Assembly: GCA_019420525.1 (NCBI GenBank)
Contig: JAHZHA010000007.1
Location: forward strand, 1-51,344
Source of the DNA: Bacillota bacterium
GTDB taxonomy: Bacteria; Bacillota; Clostridia; Peptostreptococcales; Anaerovoracaceae
Reading direction: 5' to 3'
Length of the DNA: 51,344 nucleotides
Positions 48,701 through 51,344 of the stretch are shown one piece after another (the stretch's first letter is position 1; every line of letters begins with the position of its first letter). The notes under the pieces are model-generated. The model had not been told where the DNA came from. It was given only the letters and a program-made list of their open reading frames with translations, and did no database searches. The position numbers and the translations under genes are program-made.

Positions 48701-50431
48701 ATGCTGAGAATCAGCCAGATCAAACTGAATATCGACGAATCCGTCTCTCTGCTCCCGAAGAAGATCGGACAGAAGCTGCGGATCCGTAATTTTCAGCCGG
48801 ACAGCTGGAAAATCGTGAAAGAATCGGTAGATGCCCGGGAAAAACCGCACATCCGCTTCATATATACCGTGGATTTTCAGGTGAAAGACGAAGAAAAGCT
48901 GCTGCACAGAGCGGCTTCCATGAAAGGTGTCACCCTGACGAAAGCGCCGGACGATGTCTACGAAATTCCCGATTTCTCCGGTACGGAGCTGGCGGAAGAA
49001 GAGCGCCCCGTAGTAGTCGGATTCGGTCCCTGCGGCATGTTTGCGGCTCTGATCCTGGCGGAGGCGGGACTGCGTCCCGTGGTGCTGGAGAGAGGACGCG
49101 ATGCCGACCGGAGAGCCCGGGACGTGGAGCATTTCTGGAGTACGGGAGAGCTGGACACCGAGTCCAACGTCCAGTTCGGAGAAGGAGGTGCCGGCACGTT
49201 TTCCGACGGAAAGCTGACGACGGGTATCAAGAATGTGCGGATCGCAAAGGTGAAAGAGGAACTCATTCTGGCGGGAGCCGATCCCGCTGTCGCCTACCGG
49301 CAGATGCCGCACGTGGGCACCGACGTGCTGCGGGATGTGGTGAAAAATATACGGAAGAAAATTATCTCTCTGGGCGGCGATGTGATATTCGAATCCCGTC
49401 TGACGGGGATAGAAGTGGAAAATAATGTAAAAAACGGCGCCCAGGGCGGAACGGAAAAGAAGAGAAGACTGTCCGCTCTCCGGATCAACGGGAACGGGAG
49501 CCGCGCCTGCAGAAGAGCCGTCATCGCTCCGGGCAACAGCGCCAGAGATACCTTCCGGATGCTCTCTGACAGGGAAATCGCAATGGAAGCGAAGCCTTTT
49601 TCGGTGGGCGTCCGCATCGAGCATCCCCAGACGATGATCGACATGGCCCAGTACGGCATGGAGCCCAACGATGCAGAGGGCAGGCTGGGAGCGGCTTCGT
49701 ACAAGCTGTCGCATCACACCGCCTCCGGCAGGGGCGTCTATACCTTCTGCATGTGTCCCGGCGGTTATGTGGTGGGAGCTGCTTCCCGGGAGGGAGGCGT
49801 CGTCACCAACGGCATGAGTTATCACGACAGAAAGGGAAGAAACGCCAACAGCGCCGTCCTGGCCGACGTGCGTCCCGAGGACTTCCCGGATATCGGAACG
49901 AATCCTCTGGCGGGCATGGATTTCCAGGAGAAGCTGGAACAGGCGGCTTTTGCCGCCGGCGGAGGAAGCTATTTCGCGCCGGTCCAGCGGGTGGGCGATT
50001 TTCTGCAGGGCAGAGAGAGCAGAACGCCGAAGCCGGAAGCGGAGAAAGATCTTCCCGTGACGCCCACGTACCGTCCCGGCGTACGCTGGGGCAGCGTGAC
50101 GGACTGTCTGCCGGATTACGTGACGGATGCTCTGAGAGAGGCTCTCCCGCAGATGGCGCGTCGCATCCGGGGATTCGACATGGAGGATGCCGTGATGACG
50201 GGCGTGGAGACCCGGAGCTCTTCGCCGGTACGGATTCTGAGAGACGCAGATCTGGAGAGCGTATCGGTGTCGGGCCTCTATCCCGGCGGAGAAGGAGCCG
50301 GATATGCGGGCGGTATCATGTCTGCGGCGGTGGACGGCATCCGCATCGCGGAAAAGATAATGGAAGCCGTCGGAAGAGAATGCCGGCGGAGCGGAGACGA
50401 TCCGGAAAGCGGAGATGATTCTGAGAGATGA
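48701..50431 (+). CDS. Uncharacterised FAD-dependent dehydrogenase (COG2509 type)
   Basis: A 576-residue flavoprotein distinct from its neighbour. It opens with a small N-terminal domain (MLRISQIKLNIDESVSLLPKKIGQKLRI) rich in basic residues, typical of this family, then the FAD motif VVVGFGPCGMFAALILAEAGLRPVVLERG near residue 100, NVQFGEGGAGTFSDGKLTTG near 157, VIAPGNSARDTF near 268 and the C-terminal GLYPGGEGAGYAGGIMSAAVDGIRIAEKI. These proteins occur widely in anaerobes; their reaction is unknown. It begins 1 bp after the preceding stop with GAGGAGAG as RBS, so the two FAD genes are probably co-translated. Confidence 0.9.
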   Translation: MLRISQIKLNIDESVSLLPKKIGQKLRIRNFQPDSWKIVKESVDAREKPHIRFIYTVDFQVKDEEKLLHRAASMKGVTLTKAPDDVYEIPDFSGTELAEEERPVVVGFGPCGMFAALILAEAGLRPVVLERGRDADRRARDVEHFWSTGELDTESNVQFGEGGAGTFSDGKLTTGIKNVRIAKVKEELILAGADPAVAYRQMPHVGTDVLRDVVKNIRKKIISLGGDVIFESRLTGIEVENNVKNGAQGGTEKKRRLSALRINGNGSRACRRAVIAPGNSARDTFRMLSDREIAMEAKPFSVGVRIEHPQTMIDMAQYGMEPNDAEGRLGAASYKLSHHTASGRGVYTFCMCPGGYVVGAASREGGVVTNGMSYHDRKGRNANSAVLADVRPEDFPDIGTNPLAGMDFQEKLEQAAFAAGGGSYFAPVQRVGDFLQGRESRTPKPEAEKDLPVTPTYRPGVRWGSVTDCLPDYVTDALREALPQMARRIRGFDMEDAVMTGVETRSSSPVRILRDADLESVSVSGLYPGGEGAGYAGGIMSAAVDGIRIAEKIMEAVGRECRRSGDDPESGDDSER

Positions 50432-50441
50432 GAGGAACGAT

Positions 50442-51260
50442 ATGAAAACGCGTGAAAAGATATCAGGCTGCGGGAGAGCCGGCGGGGTGCCCATCCGCTG
50501 CATGGCGGTTCTCCTGACGGCAGTTCTGCTGGCAGCTTTTCCGTTCCTGTCCGTCCAGGCGGGAGAAACGGACGGAGCGTCAGCGGAAATTCTGTCTGCC
50601 GCGGCTGCGGAAGCGCCTGCCAGCGGAAAAGAACAGGCGGCGGAGTGGTACGATAAGTATGTGGATTACGTGACATCCAGAGGCTGGATGGGAGATACGG
50701 AAGACGGAACCTTCGGCCCGGAAGAACCCATGACGCGGGCCATGTTCGTAACCGCGCTGTATAACATGGTGCAGCAAGAAATACCGGAAAATGCGGAAAT
50801 CTCCGGAGGAGAAGCGGAAGCTGACGGAGAGGGTGTCGAGGAGAGCGGAGAAAACGGAGAGGCTGCCGCCGCGGAAGAGATGTTCGGCGATGTGACGGGC
50901 GATGAATGGTTCGTGCCGGCCCTGGAGTGGGCTGCGGGACGGGGCATCGTCAGCGGCATCGACGGAAATTTCTGCCCCGGAAGCACTATAGACCGGGAGA
51001 TGATGGCGGTGATGATCCGGAGAGCCGCTCCGTATCTGGAAATATCCTCCGAGGGTGACTGGAGTATTTCCATCGATTACACCGACCTGGAGGAGATCTC
51101 GGAATGGGCGGTAGACGGAATCGCTTTCTGCGCCGTCTTTGACATCATGGCGGGCGATCCCGACGGCAGCTTTGCGCCGAAACGCGATATCACCCGTGCC
51201 GAGTCTGCGGCCGTGCTGCAGCGCATCGGTGTGCTGAGAGACGGCAAAATTGACGCATAA
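50442..51260 (+). CDS. Small secreted SLH-domain protein
   Basis: The start is the ATG at 50442 with GAGGAACG before it; the ATG at 50415 lies inside the previous gene and lacks an RBS. The 272-residue protein has an N-terminal signal peptide (basic start, hydrophobic core AVLLTAVLLAAFPFLSVQA) and then almost only three SLH modules: the first around residues 70-112 (FGPEEPMTRAMFVTALYNMV), the second around 150-195 (DEWFVPALEWAAGRGIVSG) and the third around 210-265 (PDGSFAPKRDITRAESAAVLQRI). A strongly acidic linker (about 115-148) separates the first two. It should bind secondary wall polymer; with no other domain it may be a structural or accessory surface protein. Confidence 0.88.
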   Translation: MKTREKISGCGRAGGVPIRCMAVLLTAVLLAAFPFLSVQAGETDGASAEILSAAAAEAPASGKEQAAEWYDKYVDYVTSRGWMGDTEDGTFGPEEPMTRAMFVTALYNMVQQEIPENAEISGGEAEADGEGVEESGENGEAAAAEEMFGDVTGDEWFVPALEWAAGRGIVSGIDGNFCPGSTIDREMMAVMIRRAAPYLEISSEGDWSISIDYTDLEEISEWAVDGIAFCAVFDIMAGDPDGSFAPKRDITRAESAAVLQRIGVLRDGKIDA

Positions 51261-51297
51261 GATGACGGAAAAATGAAGAAGCGAGAGGATAATGCTC

Positions 51298-51344
51298 ATG
51301 TACGGTAAGGAAGCAAGCAACCGAAAACAAGAGATAGACCGCCA
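51298..51344 (+). CDS. Start of a further gene, cut by the window end
   Basis: An ATG at 51298 (in frame with one at 51292), nine bases after GAGAGGAT, opens a frame reading MYGKEASNRKQEIDR to the window edge. Too short to identify. The RBS spacing and open frame support a real start, but nothing more can be said. Confidence 0.4.
   Translation, partial: MYGKEASNRKQEIDR

Noticed and set aside
48608..50503. Minus-strand 631-codon open frame
   Set aside because: Antisense shadow of the FAD-dependent dehydrogenase; long antisense frames are expected at this GC content, and the product is rich in His/Arg without motifs.
1..51344. CRISPR arrays, tRNA/rRNA genes, IS elements or prophage
   Set aside because: No regularly spaced repeats, no tRNA- or rRNA-like sequence and no transposase or integrase motifs were recognised on either strand.

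Overview
The window is about 51 kb of a mid-GC (roughly 50-55% in the genes), gene-dense chromosome. It most likely comes from an anaerobic Clostridia/Eubacteriales member of the Bacillota. Evidence seen in the sequence: an oxygen-independent (cbi-type) cobalamin pathway, strong AGGAGG ribosome-binding sites with ATGA overlaps and occasional TTG starts, ARG-box-like operators, a murB-PHP-rapZ-yvcK-whiA block, a DUF1540 mini-protein and two SLH-domain surface proteins. Family or genus cannot be fixed from the sequence alone; a gut or rumen inhabitant is a reasonable inference.

Layout. (1) 1-11951: a long plus-strand cobalamin operon: cbiD (5' end cut by the window), cbiF, cbiG, a MATE exporter, a four-domain cbiH-J-E-T fusion, cbiA, cobT, cobU, cobS and a second very short CobU-like gene. 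(2) 11952-15756: a self-contained transcription unit that interrupts the cobalamin genes and encodes a 1087-residue secreted, SLH-anchored protein. (3) 15923-22090: the remaining cobalamin genes (cobC, cbiB, cobD, cbiP, a VanZ-like protein, cbiC). (4) 22240-25568, minus strand: ABC-F ATPase, NAD(P)H-hydrate dehydratase, GNAT acetyltransferase. (5) 25886-28052: a small conserved protein, then moaA-moaC for molybdenum cofactor. (6) 28206-40222: arginine biosynthesis argB-argJ-argC, argG and argH, interspersed with small membrane proteins, a NimA-like flavoprotein, an EamA permease and a calcium-type P-ATPase. (7) 40270-47231: a degenerate Fic-like protein, YfcE, PAP2, then murB-PHP-rapZ-yvcK-(DUF1540 on the opposite strand)-whiA. 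(8) 47218-51344: two FAD oxidoreductases, a small SLH protein and the start of another gene.

The most striking item is the protein at 12391-15654. Directly after a Sec signal peptide it carries a ubiquitin domain. The domain aligns without gaps to eukaryotic ubiquitin and is identical at 52 of the first 71 positions by hand comparison. It keeps the Leu8/Ile44/His68/Val70 patch and six of seven lysines but has lost the C-terminal Gly-Gly. The rest of the protein is DUF6273-like, Ig-like and InlB-type repeats and three C-terminal SLH modules, so the predicted product displays a ubiquitin fold on the bacterial surface. The ubiquitin-coding stretch is only about 32% GC (71 of 222 bases counted) against about 54% just downstream in the same gene, which fits recent acquisition. 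Its promoter is overlapped by a perfect 12-bp palindrome and followed by a tandem 24-bp repeat.

Other points worth a second look are the CbiHJET fusion, a complementary pair of CobU-like proteins, a Fic protein that has lost its catalytic motif, charged low-complexity insertions recurring across the cobalamin enzymes, and clustered ARG boxes before argG.
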